This document shows, piece by piece, positions 25,480-33,621 of a stretch of 64,000 nucleotides of DNA. The stretch comes from Nocardia panacis (lineage in GTDB: Bacteria; Actinomycetota; Actinomycetes; Mycobacteriales; Mycobacteriaceae), in the NCBI RefSeq assembly GCF_003598715.1, contig NZ_QZFU01000010.1:248001-312000 (forward strand). Reading direction: 5' to 3'. Below the pieces are notes generated by a model. The model was given only the letters and a program-made list of their open reading frames with translations. It was not told where the DNA came from and made no database searches. Position numbers and translations under genes: made by a program. The stretch's first letter is position 1; each line of letters opens with the position of its first letter.

Positions 25480-26709
25480 CTAGCCTTGCTGCCGGGTCCG
25501 CCTGCGCGAGAGGGCGTCGACTCCGGCGGCCAGCAGCAGAACGAATCCTGTCACAACGAATTTCGTGCCCGCGCTGTAGCCCATCAGGCCCATTCCGTTG
25601 TTGATCACCGCGACCACCGCCGCACCCAGCACCGCGTCGCGCATCCGGCCGCGCCCGCCGAACAGGCTGGTGCCGCCGATGACCGCCGCGCCGACCGCCG
25701 TCAGCAGCACATCGCTGCCACCGGTATTCGGATCCACCGAGTTCGCGCGCGAGGCCGCGATCAATCCGCCCACCGCGGCCATGGTCGAGCACAGAACGAA
25801 CGCGGTGATCCGGATCCGGTCCACCGCGATACCGGCCCGGCGCGCGGCCTCGGCATTGCCGCCGACGGCATAGATATGTCGGCCGAATTCGGTGCGGTTC
25901 AGCACGAATGTCCCCACCAGCAGCAGCACCGCGATAAGCGGCACCACGATCGGCATCCCCTTCAGCGAATGCAGTTCCGGATTGCGGCTGCGCTCCCCAT
26001 TGAGGACCAATACCGCCACCGCGGTGACCGCGGCGACAATGGCGACGCGGGCGATCACCACCGCGCCCGTCTCGCCGACGAGCCCGAGTCTGGTGCGTGC
26101 CAAGTACTTTCGATACTGGATCGCCGCGAATCCGGCGACCAGCACCGCCCACAGCACCCAGCCGAGCGCGGGCGGGACATTCTTGTTCGCGATGGCCAGG
26201 ATCGTGCCGTCGTGGATGGAGATATTGCGACCGTTGTCCATGATCTTCAGCGCCACACCCTGCAGGGCCAGGAAGGCGGCCAGGGTGACCACGAACGACG
26301 GGATGCCGATCTTCACCACCACCGCACCGACGCACAGACCGATCCCGACCCCCACCAGCAGCGAAACCCCCACCGCCGCATACCAGGGCCAGCCCTGATC
26401 GGTGAGCAGCACGGCCAGCACCGCCGCGCAGACACCGCTGGTGAATCCGGCCGACAGATCGATCTCGCCCAGCAGCAGCACGAAGATCAGCCCCATGGCG
26501 ATCACCGCGATGGCCGCGCCCTGAGTGAACAGATTCGCGAAATTGCCCTGTGAGATGAACACCGGACGGGCCACCCAGAACACCGCCGACAGCGCGATCA
26601 GCGCCAGCACCGAGGGCAGCGCGCCCATATCGCCGCTGCGCAGCCTGCCCAGGTAGTCGTGCAGCACATCCGAAGCGGGGGTGGACTTCTCGGTCGCGGT
26701 GGCGGTCAT
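25480..26709 (-). CDS. Sugar ABC transporter permease (XylH/RbsC type)
   Basis: The 409-residue protein has about 10-11 transmembrane helices. The family signature is present: 'GLIFVLLLGEIDLSAGF', 'GIPSFVVTLAAFLALQGVAL', 'YAVGGNAEAARRAGI' (the coupling-helix EAA-like loop) and 'IGGTSLFGGRGRMRDAVLGA'. Length fits xylose permeases (about 390-410), longer than RbsC. Start ATG 26709 overlaps the ATPase stop (ATGA). It forms the transmembrane channel for the neighbouring ATPase and binding protein. Confidence 0.92.
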   Translation of the reverse strand: MTATATEKSTPASDVLHDYLGRLRSGDMGALPSVLALIALSAVFWVARPVFISQGNFANLFTQGAAIAVIAMGLIFVLLLGEIDLSAGFTSGVCAAVLAVLLTDQGWPWYAAVGVSLLVGVGIGLCVGAVVVKIGIPSFVVTLAAFLALQGVALKIMDNGRNISIHDGTILAIANKNVPPALGWVLWAVLVAGFAAIQYRKYLARTRLGLVGETGAVVIARVAIVAAVTAVAVLVLNGERSRNPELHSLKGMPIVVPLIAVLLLVGTFVLNRTEFGRHIYAVGGNAEAARRAGIAVDRIRITAFVLCSTMAAVGGLIAASRANSVDPNTGGSDVLLTAVGAAVIGGTSLFGGRGRMRDAVLGAAVVAVINNGMGLMGYSAGTKFVVTGFVLLLAAGVDALSRRRTRQQG

Positions 26710-27461
26710 CGCTCGACTCCATTCCCGCTGCGGCCCGCCGTGATCAGTTCCACCACTTGGGCATAGGTCACGTCGGCGGTGCGGACCTGCGCCGCCATCC
26801 GTCCCAGATACAGGGCGGCGATGCGGTCCGACACCGCGAAAACATCGTTCATGTTGTGCGAGATCAACACCACCGCCAGCCCTTTGTCCGCGAGGGTGCG
26901 CACCAGTTCGAGCACCTGCTGGGTCTGGGCCACCCCGAGCGCGGCGGTCGGTTCGTCGAGGATCACCACCTTGCTGTTCCACAGCACGGCCTTGGCGATG
27001 GCCACCGTCTGGCGCTGACCGCCCGACAGGCTCGAAACCAGTTGCCGCACCGATTTGAGGGTGCGAACCGATAAGCCCGCCAAGGTCTTTCCGGCCAACT
27101 CCTCCATGGCGTACTCGTCGAGCACCAGGCCGCGCCTGCGCTCGCGGCCGAGGAACATGTTCTGCACGATATCGAGGTTGTCGCACAGCGCCAGGTCCTG
27201 ATAGACGATCTCGATGCCGAGATCGGCCGCCTCGCGCGGATTGCGGATCTGCACCGGATTTCCCTCGAACACGATCTCGCCCCCATCCACCGGATGGGTG
27301 CCGCCGATACACTTCACCAACGTCGACTTGCCCGCGCCATTGTCGCCGACCAGCGCCGTCACCTCCCCCCGATACGCGGCGAAATCCACGTGGTGCAGCA
27401 CCTGTACCGGGCCGAAACTCTTTTCGATACCGCGTAATTCGATGACGGGCCGATCAGTCAT
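26706..27461 (-). CDS. Sugar ABC transporter ATP-binding protein
   Basis: The 251-residue protein has a single nucleotide-binding domain: Walker A 'GDNGAGKST', Q-loop 'YQDLAL', signature 'LSSLSGGQRQ', Walker B 'VVILDEPTAAL' and the switch His in 'LISHNM'. Many xylose and ribose importers use a fused double ATPase of about 500 residues; this half-length form probably works as a homodimer, as in the fructose-type FrcA group. A GTG lies one codon before the chosen ATG. It starts 7 bases after the binding-protein stop and overlaps the permease. Confidence 0.92.
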   Translation of the reverse strand: MTDRPVIELRGIEKSFGPVQVLHHVDFAAYRGEVTALVGDNGAGKSTLVKCIGGTHPVDGGEIVFEGNPVQIRNPREAADLGIEIVYQDLALCDNLDIVQNMFLGRERRRGLVLDEYAMEELAGKTLAGLSVRTLKSVRQLVSSLSGGQRQTVAIAKAVLWNSKVVILDEPTAALGVAQTQQVLELVRTLADKGLAVVLISHNMNDVFAVSDRIAALYLGRMAAQVRTADVTYAQVVELITAGRSGNGVER

Positions 27462-27468
27462 CACACGC

Positions 27469-28545
27469 TCAGTTCACGCCGTTGTCCGCGCAGAGCTTGG
27501 CGAATTCGCCCGCGCACAGCTCCGCCTTGGCCACGAAACCATCCGCGACGACCTCCTTGACGTTGTCCTTGTAGATGGCTTTGGGTTCCAGAAGCACCGA
27601 GGGCACATCCGCTTTGGATACGGGATCATTCACCGTGCCATTGGTCTGACCCTGCTGCCCTTTCACCAAGCCGATGGCCAGTTGCGTCGCCGCCTCGGCT
27701 TCCTTCTTGATCGCCTTGTACACGGTGACGCACTGATCGCCCGCCAGCACATTCTGCAAACCCTGCACCGTGGCGTCCTGACCCGTCACCGGGACTTGAC
27801 CGTTGAGCTTCTGCTTCTTCAGCACCGCGATGGCCGCGTTGCCGAGTCCGTCATTGGCCGCTACCACGCCGCCGATATTCGGTGTGCCCGTCAACATCTG
27901 CTCGAAGATGGTGCCCGCCTTGGTGTTGTCCCACTCCGGCACCGCCTGATCGGGTCCCTTGACGTACTCGCCCGCGTCGAACTTGGGTTTGAGCACCGAG
28001 TCGTATCCGGCCTTGAACATGGCGGCATTGTTGTCGGTCGGGCCGCCATTCAGATATGCCACAGTGGGTTTCGGAATGTTCTTGTCCGCCAAACACTTCG
28101 ACACCCCCTCCCCCATCAACTTGCCGACCTTCACGTTGTCGAAGGACACGTAGTACTGCGCGCCGCCACCCAAAGTCAGCCTGTCGTAGTCGACTACGGT
28201 CACCCCCTGCGACTTCGCCTTCTCGATGACCGCCTTGCCGGTCCCCGAATCCAGATTCGTGATCATCAGCACCTTCACGCCGCTGGTGATCATCTGATCC
28301 GCGATCGTCTGAAACGCCTGCTTATCCCCCTGCGCGTTCTGAATATCCGCCTTCACCCCCGCCCCGTCGAAAGCGGCCTGCAAATACTTCCGGTCCGCGG
28401 TCTCCCACCGCGCCGAAGTCTTGCTGTCCGGCAGGATCACCCCCACATCGGCCTTCCCCCCACTCCCTTTGGTCTCGCCGCCGCATCCGGCGACCGAGGC
28501 CACCACCCCGACCGCCACCACAACCCCGACCACGCCCTTGCGCAT
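27469..28545 (-). CDS. Sugar ABC transporter substrate-binding lipoprotein (XylF-like)
   Basis: The 358-residue protein has a signal sequence and lipobox 'VASVAGC' (Cys near residue 21). The mature part is a two-lobed periplasmic-binding fold: 'KADVGVILPDSKTSARWETADRKY' is close to XylF-type xylose-binding proteins, and 'VVAANDGLGNAAI' plus 'VPVTGQDATVQGLQNVLAGDQCVTVYK' are typical of that group. Substrate is likely xylose or another aldopentose. It is the first gene of the operon, with two operator-like repeats upstream of its start. Confidence 0.88.
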   Translation of the reverse strand: MRKGVVGVVVAVGVVASVAGCGGETKGSGGKADVGVILPDSKTSARWETADRKYLQAAFDGAGVKADIQNAQGDKQAFQTIADQMITSGVKVLMITNLDSGTGKAVIEKAKSQGVTVVDYDRLTLGGGAQYYVSFDNVKVGKLMGEGVSKCLADKNIPKPTVAYLNGGPTDNNAAMFKAGYDSVLKPKFDAGEYVKGPDQAVPEWDNTKAGTIFEQMLTGTPNIGGVVAANDGLGNAAIAVLKKQKLNGQVPVTGQDATVQGLQNVLAGDQCVTVYKAIKKEAEAATQLAIGLVKGQQGQTNGTVNDPVSKADVPSVLLEPKAIYKDNVKEVVADGFVAKAELCAGEFAKLCADNGVN

Positions 28546-28594
28546 AACTGGGCCTTTCGAACTACCACCCCGGCCGAGCCGGAGCCGGATCAAT

Positions 28595-28670
28595 TGTTGT
28601 TCGCCACAACATACGTCAGCTCCGGTGCTGCCACACCGGTTTCGGATTTATTTTGTTGTCCGGCATAACA
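28595..28670. promoter_or_regulatory. Two ROK/XylR-type operator candidates
   Basis: Site 1 (28595-28611) is TGTTGT-TCGCC-ACAACA, a perfect inverted repeat. Site 2 (28654-28670) is TGTTGT-CCGGC-ATAACA with one mismatch. The centres are 59 bases apart, and site 1 is 50 bases upstream of the binding-protein start. Six-base half-sites around a five-base centre match the layout of the Bacillus xyl operator as I recall it. The ROK repressor at 24182 is the obvious ligand; binding is inferred. Confidence 0.6.
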
Positions 28671-28867
28671 ATCGGCTCCCAGCATCGAAAATCCCTGTTC
28701 ATCAACGGTTTCGGTGCCACTACTCAGCGGTGAATGCGCCCGAGAGCACACGGGCGGGCGCGGTCGAGGTCGGTGATGTGGATGATGTAGCGCAGGAAGA
28801 TCGCACCGAACGTGTCGGGCGCGCGAGTGAAGATGGTGATGGCGCGGTCGACAGTCCAGGAGGAACC

Positions 28868-29719
28868 TCACTCCTGGCCTGCCCAACCGATGCTGGTAGG
28901 GGACGATACAGCCGCATCTATCGCAGCCGAGTCATCACGTGTCAACGACAGATCGATGGCTGCAATGTTCTCGTAAATGTGTGCGCTGCAACGACTTCCT
29001 GGGATTGCGGCTATCGCATGGGAGTGGTGCAGTAGCCACGCCAGCACCAATTGGGCCGGTGTCGTCCCGTAGCGGACGGCCAACTTGCCGAGCGCACGAG
29101 AGCTGGTGAGTGCGCCTGTCGCTAGCGGAGCGTACGGCACAAAGGTTATGTCGTTCGATTCGCAGTGTCGGAGAATATTTTCGGAGTGCCGGTCGGCGAT
29201 GCTGTATTTGTTTTGGACGGCCGCGACGGTGACGAGGCGGCTGGCTACGCGGAGCTGCTCAGCGTTCACTTTGGATACTCCGATGTGCCCGATTTTTCCC
29301 TCGGTTTGCATGTCGGAGAGCACGCCGAGCTGGTCCGCGACTGGTACAGCAGGGTCTATTCGGTGCAGGTAGTACAAGCCGATCCGGTCTATCTGTAGCC
29401 GTCGCAGGCTCATTTCCACGCACTGACGCAAGTACTCGGGTCGCCCGCACGGTGCCCACTTGTTCGGGCCTTGGCGGGTGAGACCGCCTTTCGTGGCGAT
29501 GAGCAGGTCATCGGGGTAGGGGTGCAGGGCTTTGCGGATGTACTTCTCTGCGGTGAAAGGCCCGTAGGCGTCGGCGGTGTCGATATGCCGCACGCCCGCG
29601 CTCACCGCGTCCCGGAGTACCCGGATAGAGTTTTCCGGGTCGTCCGCCGCTCCCCAGTGACCGGATCCTGTGAGCTGCATCGACCCAAAGCCGATGCGGC
29701 CCAACGTTTTCAGTATCAT
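28868..29719 (-). CDS. Aldo/keto reductase
   Basis: The 283-residue protein starts at ATG 29719 and has 'GFGSMQLTG' at the N-terminus. The catalytic tetrad is readable: Asp and Tyr in 'HIDTADAYGP', Lys in 'LLIATKGGL' and His in 'YYLHRID'. The NADPH loop is 'AAIPGSRCSAHIYENIAAIDLSL', although the usual Arg set is degenerate. It reduces a carbonyl or oxidises an alcohol; substrate unknown. The start overlaps the stop of the truncated kinase gene (ATGA). It is the last gene of the radical-SAM operon; a gene-free 320 bp follows to the binding-protein gene. Confidence 0.85.
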   Translation of the reverse strand: MILKTLGRIGFGSMQLTGSGHWGAADDPENSIRVLRDAVSAGVRHIDTADAYGPFTAEKYIRKALHPYPDDLLIATKGGLTRQGPNKWAPCGRPEYLRQCVEMSLRRLQIDRIGLYYLHRIDPAVPVADQLGVLSDMQTEGKIGHIGVSKVNAEQLRVASRLVTVAAVQNKYSIADRHSENILRHCESNDITFVPYAPLATGALTSSRALGKLAVRYGTTPAQLVLAWLLHHSHAIAAIPGSRCSAHIYENIAAIDLSLTRDDSAAIDAAVSSPTSIGWAGQE

Positions 29720-29964
29720 GACTGTTCCTGTGCAGTCAGGCACGCCAGGGCGGGGCCGGTGACGGTTTCGGTAAGTTCCCGCGCCGACACCCCGATCGGC
29801 CCGTTGGACGGTTCAGCCCTGGCGGACCCGGTTTCCCCTGCTGCGACGAGCATTTGCGCGAGGTGTCGCACGATGGTGGATTTACCGGCGGTGCTCGGCC
29901 CGTTCACCGAAAGGAACAGGCTGCGCTCGTGCTCAGAAAAGGGCCGCAGTGCCATTGCCGTCAT
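29716..29964 (-). pseudogene. C-terminally truncated thymidylate-kinase-like P-loop gene
   Basis: The 82 codons give a P-loop 'NGPSTAGKST' and then 'AEPSNGPIGVSAREL' and 'TVTGPALACLTA'. This follows the N-terminal third of bacterial thymidylate kinases (P-loop, the REP-like segment, and the helix that leads to 'ADR'). The frame then ends after four unrelated residues, at a stop overlapping the reductase ATG. A kinase would need about 120 more residues, so it is either a deletion remnant or a short P-loop peptide still translated. It overlaps the exonuclease gene by 32 bases. Confidence 0.6.
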
Positions 29965-30529
29965 CCCTTGCCGCTGGGGTGTTGCGGAGTTCTTCGAGTG
30001 TCAGCGGGCGCGTGTCCGACCCTTCCACGAGCCGGACGAACAGTCGCGCGGTGACCAGCGCGTCATAGGTGGCGCGGTGCAGGGTGAGACCGTCGGGAAG
30101 GCCGTCGGCCAGTTTCAGAGTTGTCACGAGCCCGCCGAGTTTGTAGCTGTCGGCACCCGGCAGGAGGCGGCGGGCGAGTTTGAGAGTGTCCAATACTTCC
30201 GGACATTCCCATTCGCCGAGCTTGCGCTGCAATACCCCGACATCGACATGCGCGTTGTGCGCGATCAGACAGTCCATGTCCAGCGCGTCGCGTACCTCCG
30301 CGGCGATCGTGCCGAAATCGGGCGCGCTGGACACCATCGCGTTGGTGATGCCGTGTATCCGCAGGGCGATAGGCGTGATCGGTGTTTCCGGCTGCACGAG
30401 CCAGCTGACAGGGCTGCCGATGACGCCGTCGGTGATCGGCACCGCCGCGAGCTCCACCAGGTCGGGTGGTTGTTGCCCGTTGCCTTCCACGTCCACTACG
30501 ACGTAGTTCAGGTTTGTCCAGTCACTCAT
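29933..30529 (-). CDS. DEDDh 3'-5' exonuclease (DnaQ-like)
   Basis: The 198-residue RNase-T/DnaQ-fold exonuclease has Exo I 'VVVDVEGNG' (Asp and Glu), Exo II 'LIAHNAHVDVGVL' (Asp), and Exo III 'HRATYDALVTARL' (His and Asp). All four acidic residues and the His are present, so it should be active on single-stranded DNA, RNA or short oligonucleotides. The start overlaps the stop of the radical SAM gene by eight bases. Free-standing proteins of this kind serve repair, RNA maturation or degradation of signalling nucleotides; the role here is unknown. Confidence 0.88.
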   Translation of the reverse strand: MSDWTNLNYVVVDVEGNGQQPPDLVELAAVPITDGVIGSPVSWLVQPETPITPIALRIHGITNAMVSSAPDFGTIAAEVRDALDMDCLIAHNAHVDVGVLQRKLGEWECPEVLDTLKLARRLLPGADSYKLGGLVTTLKLADGLPDGLTLHRATYDALVTARLFVRLVEGSDTRPLTLEELRNTPAARDDGNGTAALF

Positions 30530-31679
30530 TGCCGGGTGCGTCCTTCCATCCGATATCGGCGCGTCCGTGCCGGTTGGCGTGGTGCGGGTGCGCTGCGTCG
30601 TGGACCTGAAAACCGAGAGCGTGTTGCAGGTAGTAGCGCGGCTGTTCGGTGTCGAGCCCGGCCACCACGGCGGCCTGCTCGCTGACCTGCACCACGTTCA
30701 GCCCGGCCGCTTCCGGCAGTGGCGCGGCGGCGGCGCGGAGCTGGTCAGGTGTCGGCATACGATGTGCGCCCGCGCAGAGCTCCAGCTGACTCAGTGGACA
30801 AATATCGCACAGTTCCCGGATGCCGTAGTGCCCGTTGTAATCCGGGAGCCCGTGCGCGTAGGACACCGCGCACGAGGTCTTGCGAAACAGTGCGGCTGAT
30901 GTCGAGAACACTGACAGCACACGCTGTTCCAGCGTTTCGGGAACGATCTTGCGACGTGCGGTCTCGCCGTAGGGTTCGGGCAGCCCGTTCGCCTTGTAGT
31001 AGGCGGCGATCTCGTCGCGGTAGAACAGGCCGGTGAACACGGTGGCGTCCGCGAGCTGCCCCAGCTCGAACGCCCGCACCAGATGCTCGTCCGAGTCGTT
31101 CAGTCCGGGCACCAGCGGACGCCAGTACAGGATCGTCCGGTACCGGCGCGGCGCGGGAGCGCTCATCAACTCCAGCGACGCGGCGGCTACAGGTGAGGGG
31201 TAGGGCTCGATCTGCTTGTTGTCGATACCCGAAAAGGTGAACAGCAGAGTGAGTTTGATGTGCCGAAGCTGGTTGAGCCTAGCCACGTCATCCGGCTTCA
31301 TCTGATGCCGGGTGATGACCAAAACATGATTGGTCAACCCGCGCCCGTCGAGGTCTTCCAGGACCGCGAACGTGTGCGGTCGGACAGCGGGCAGGAACGG
31401 ATCGGTAGCCCGGTTGAACACCTGAACCGGAGTTGTGTGCGGCTGGAAGTAGCGGTGTCCCACCAGCGCGTTCACCGCGTCGGCGTTGGACATCAGGGCG
31501 CGGGGCCTGCGCTGGTCCCACAACCCGTAGGTGTGTCGGATGCAGTACGCGCAATCGAGCGGGCAGCCCTGAATATGGTTCAGGCTCAGCCCGCTTTTGC
31601 GGTACTCCACCACGTCGCGCGCCCGCTCGGGCAGCCGCTGAAGCTGTCCACTGGTCAGCAACGGAACGAATGTAGCCAT
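30522..31679 (-). CDS. Radical SAM protein, spore-photoproduct-lyase-like
   Basis: The 385-residue protein carries the iron-sulfur motif 'CPLDCAYC' (CxxxCxxC, about residues 39-46) followed by 'IRHTYGLW'. The barrel part includes 'VLVITRHQM', 'LLFTFSGIDNKQIEPYPSP' and 'RYRTILYWRPLVPGLND'. The overall arrangement recalls SplB-like and related radical SAM proteins. A C-terminal 'CDICPLSQLELC' could bind an extra cluster. GGGGAGG precedes the ATG. It is the first gene of a four-gene operon with an exonuclease. A nucleic-acid or nucleotide substrate is plausible from context; I cannot assign the reaction. Confidence 0.8.
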   Translation of the reverse strand: MATFVPLLTSGQLQRLPERARDVVEYRKSGLSLNHIQGCPLDCAYCIRHTYGLWDQRRPRALMSNADAVNALVGHRYFQPHTTPVQVFNRATDPFLPAVRPHTFAVLEDLDGRGLTNHVLVITRHQMKPDDVARLNQLRHIKLTLLFTFSGIDNKQIEPYPSPVAAASLELMSAPAPRRYRTILYWRPLVPGLNDSDEHLVRAFELGQLADATVFTGLFYRDEIAAYYKANGLPEPYGETARRKIVPETLEQRVLSVFSTSAALFRKTSCAVSYAHGLPDYNGHYGIRELCDICPLSQLELCAGAHRMPTPDQLRAAAAPLPEAAGLNVVQVSEQAAVVAGLDTEQPRYYLQHALGFQVHDAAHPHHANRHGRADIGWKDAPGNE

Positions 31680-31760
31680 GTGATCCTCCCCTGGACTCAG
31701 CCGCCGAAACGGCAGTGAAAGGGAGGGTAGGCACCAGAAAACCCCAGCGCAAGAATTATT

Positions 31761-31772
31761 CTCGAATATTCT
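31761..31772. promoter_or_regulatory. Shared operator candidate upstream of the radical SAM gene
   Basis: CTCGAATATTCT occurs here on the plus strand. Its reverse complement is at 33436-33447 in front of the small-protein/DUF6879/XRE operon. The site sits in an AT-rich 111-bp spacer and continues as a second ATTCTCGAA unit, forming a direct repeat of about 10 bp. The core GAATATTC is palindromic. The XRE protein encoded between the two sites is the likely ligand. Confidence 0.6.
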
Positions 31773-31790
31773 CGAAAATTCCGAGCGATT

Positions 31791-32687
31791 CTAGGGCCGA
31801 GAATCCTGTTTGTTCGCGGAATCTTCCTCGCTCGCGAGGGCTTCGGCTGCTCGCGCGATGATCGCCCTTGCGGATCGCCCGTAACTTGCGATCGCCGCGA
31901 ACTGCTCGAACACCTTGCCGTAGAGGGCGATTTCGTGAGCCTGTACGAGGTTCAACTCTGCGGAATATGTCTCGACCAATACTCGTTCGGTGTCTCTGAT
32001 GGAGAATCCATGCCACGGCCCAATAACGTATTGCGCTGTAGAGTCTATTATTCCCAGCCGGATGTTCGGAAGCGTCGAAAGCGACATCAGCCGGTCGAGC
32101 TGGCCGAGCATGACCTCCGGACCGGATAAGCGAAGCCCCAACACGGACTCGGGGACAACGAAATGGAATCGCTTATCCGGGCGGTAAAGCAATTCTTGCC
32201 GTTGCAACCGGGAGCGCACGGCGTCGTCGATGTCGTTGTTGGCGTTGAACAAGATCACACCCTGCGCGAGCCGGCTCCTCGCGTACTCGCCGGTCTGGAG
32301 AAGTCCAGGAATGACGGTGGATTCGAATATTCGGAAGACCTTCGTCTTCGAATCGAGCTCGGCGAGCTTCCGCTGATGGGGTTGCAAGCCGGGATGCAGG
32401 ACGCGCTGCCATTCCGCGTGCTGCGCTTCAAGTGTGCGCAGCGCTGTCAGCAATTCGTCGGTGTGCGCCTCGCCGCCCGTGGCGCGGGTCCAGGCCCGAA
32501 TGTCGCCCTCGCTGGGGGATTGCCGAGCGGTCTCGATCTTCGAGACTTTGGATTGCGGCCACGACAACGACTCCGCGAGCTGCGTGCCGGTCAGTCCGGC
32601 TTGCCTGCGCAGCTCACGGAGTCGGACGCCCATCGCCGCCCGCGCCTCGTGGACGTCAACAGCGATGGGGCTGTTCCTTGGTGGCAA
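31791..32687 (-). CDS. XRE-family regulator with DUF5753 domain
   Basis: The 298-residue protein has an N-terminal helix-turn-helix (about residues 20-75, 'LRELRRQAGLTGTQLAESLSWPQSKVSKIETAR') and then DUF5753 with 'IFESTVIPGLLQTGEYAR', 'FHFVVPESVLGLRLS' and 'STLPNIRLGIID'. This is a very common actinobacterial regulator class, usually with a small or DUF partner next door. The TTG start at 32687 overlaps the DUF6879 gene by 32 bases; ATG 32633 is an alternative. It probably controls both its own operon and the radical SAM operon through the shared 12-bp sites. Confidence 0.85.
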   Translation of the reverse strand: MPPRNSPIAVDVHEARAAMGVRLRELRRQAGLTGTQLAESLSWPQSKVSKIETARQSPSEGDIRAWTRATGGEAHTDELLTALRTLEAQHAEWQRVLHPGLQPHQRKLAELDSKTKVFRIFESTVIPGLLQTGEYARSRLAQGVILFNANNDIDDAVRSRLQRQELLYRPDKRFHFVVPESVLGLRLSGPEVMLGQLDRLMSLSTLPNIRLGIIDSTAQYVIGPWHGFSIRDTERVLVETYSAELNLVQAHEIALYGKVFEQFAAIASYGRSARAIIARAAEALASEEDSANKQDSRP

Positions 32688-33198
32688 AGCTATCCCGCCT
32701 TAGGGCGTAGTGCCAAGCAACATCGCGCCAATAATTGTGCTGAACGATTTCCGAGTTGTCGTCGATGATATCGCCGCCCGCGAAACGGTCCTCCTCGTCG
32801 TAGTTCATTATCACGAGTTTCCGCGAGTCGAACAGCCAGTAGTCACGGTGTGGTAGTCCGGCGTCTTGCGCCCCCTCGCGGACAAGATATCGAATATCTT
32901 CACCGGCCGCGATATTGTGCCGCGCAACAGCAAGCCCCCAGCGGTTGTAGTCGCTGAGCGGAGTATCCACAACACGCACCCGCTCGTACCGCAGACCGTT
33001 GCTCGTGGCTTCGCGAACCATCGAAAACCATTCCTGCGCCCACGGCAGATCATCCGGCTCGCCGGCCAGAAACTTCTTGAACGACTCCAACTCATATGAT
33101 GGCGCGTAAGAGGCTCTGACTTCCAAACGGAATGCGGTGTGCTCGAATGTACGAAAGAGCCGACCGAAGTCGGTGCCGGGCTCAATTCGCTGATTCAG
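32656..33198 (-). CDS. DUF6879 family protein, probably starting at a CTG codon
   Basis: Of about 180 residues, the family N-terminal segment 'DFGRLFRTFEHTAFRLEVR' begins well upstream of the first ordinary start (TTG 33126). Upstream in that frame there is no ATG, GTG or TTG before the previous gene. A CTG at 33198-33196 overlaps the preceding stop as CTGA, exactly where an ATGA coupling would lie, with GGAGGGAG six bases before it. The rest has 'YLVREGAQDAGLPHRDYWLFDSRKL', typical of DUF6879. The function is unknown, but these proteins travel with XRE-DUF5753 regulators and may act as their partner. Confidence 0.72.
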   Translation of the reverse strand: MNQRIEPGTDFGRLFRTFEHTAFRLEVRASYAPSYELESFKKFLAGEPDDLPWAQEWFSMVREATSNGLRYERVRVVDTPLSDYNRWGLAVARHNIAAGEDIRYLVREGAQDAGLPHRDYWLFDSRKLVIMNYDEEDRFAGGDIIDDNSEIVQHNYWRDVAWHYALRRDSFATKEQPHRC

Positions 33199-33425
33199 CG
33201 CTCTCCCTCCTGATACCGGCGGGCATAGAACTTCAAGACTTCTTCGGGAATCTCGATGATCGCTTCGCCGTCGGGGATCGGCCCGACATCAGCGAGAACT
33301 TGCGAGTCCGTAACTTTCCAACCCTGGGCTATGTAGGTTATACGGTCCGCACGATCCGTCGCGAACAGGGTGGGTGATTCCCCCACATTGGATGCGGGGT
33401 CTTTTCCGAGAAACCGAGCGCGCAT
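33195..33425 (-). CDS. Small conserved actinobacterial protein of the XRE/DUF6879 cassette
   Basis: The 76-residue protein from ATG 33425 begins 'MRARFLGKDPASNVGESPTL' and then has 'YIAQGWKVTDSQVL', a pattern I recall from short proteins encoded directly before DUF6879/XRE pairs in Streptomyces and Nocardia. No transmembrane helix or Cys motif. An in-frame start at 33482 is unlikely because the operator-like repeat lies between the two. It is the first gene of the three-gene operon, its stop being reused in the CTGA overlap. Function unknown. Confidence 0.65.
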   Translation of the reverse strand: MRARFLGKDPASNVGESPTLFATDRADRITYIAQGWKVTDSQVLADVGPIPDGEAIIEIPEEVLKFYARRYQEGER

Positions 33426-33435
33426 GACAGCTCCT

Positions 33436-33447
33436 AGAATATTCGAG
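33436..33447. promoter_or_regulatory. Second copy of the shared operator candidate
   Basis: AGAATATTCGAG is the reverse complement of the 12-bp sequence at 31761-31772. It lies 11 bases upstream of the ATG at 33425, in AT-rich sequence containing GAATATTC and a related GTATTC unit, as expected for autorepression by the XRE protein of this operon. Confidence 0.6.
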
Positions 33448-33621
33448 AGTATTCCTACAGGCCATCGTGACCCATGCTTCACGGCACGTCAACAGGCGCG
33501 CGGCCGCCCGCAGGCCGCCTGATCGGTATGACAGGAATGTGTCACTTTGGTACTGCCGAGCAACCGCCCAGGCTCGACGGTGATGACCCCAGGTGGTCAC
33601 TGGCACCACAGGTGCCGCAAC

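Noticed and set aside
28590..28886. A 98-residue minus-strand frame between the reductase and binding-protein genes
   Set aside because: His/Arg/Pro-rich without family features, and it overlaps the operator repeats and the reductase stop.
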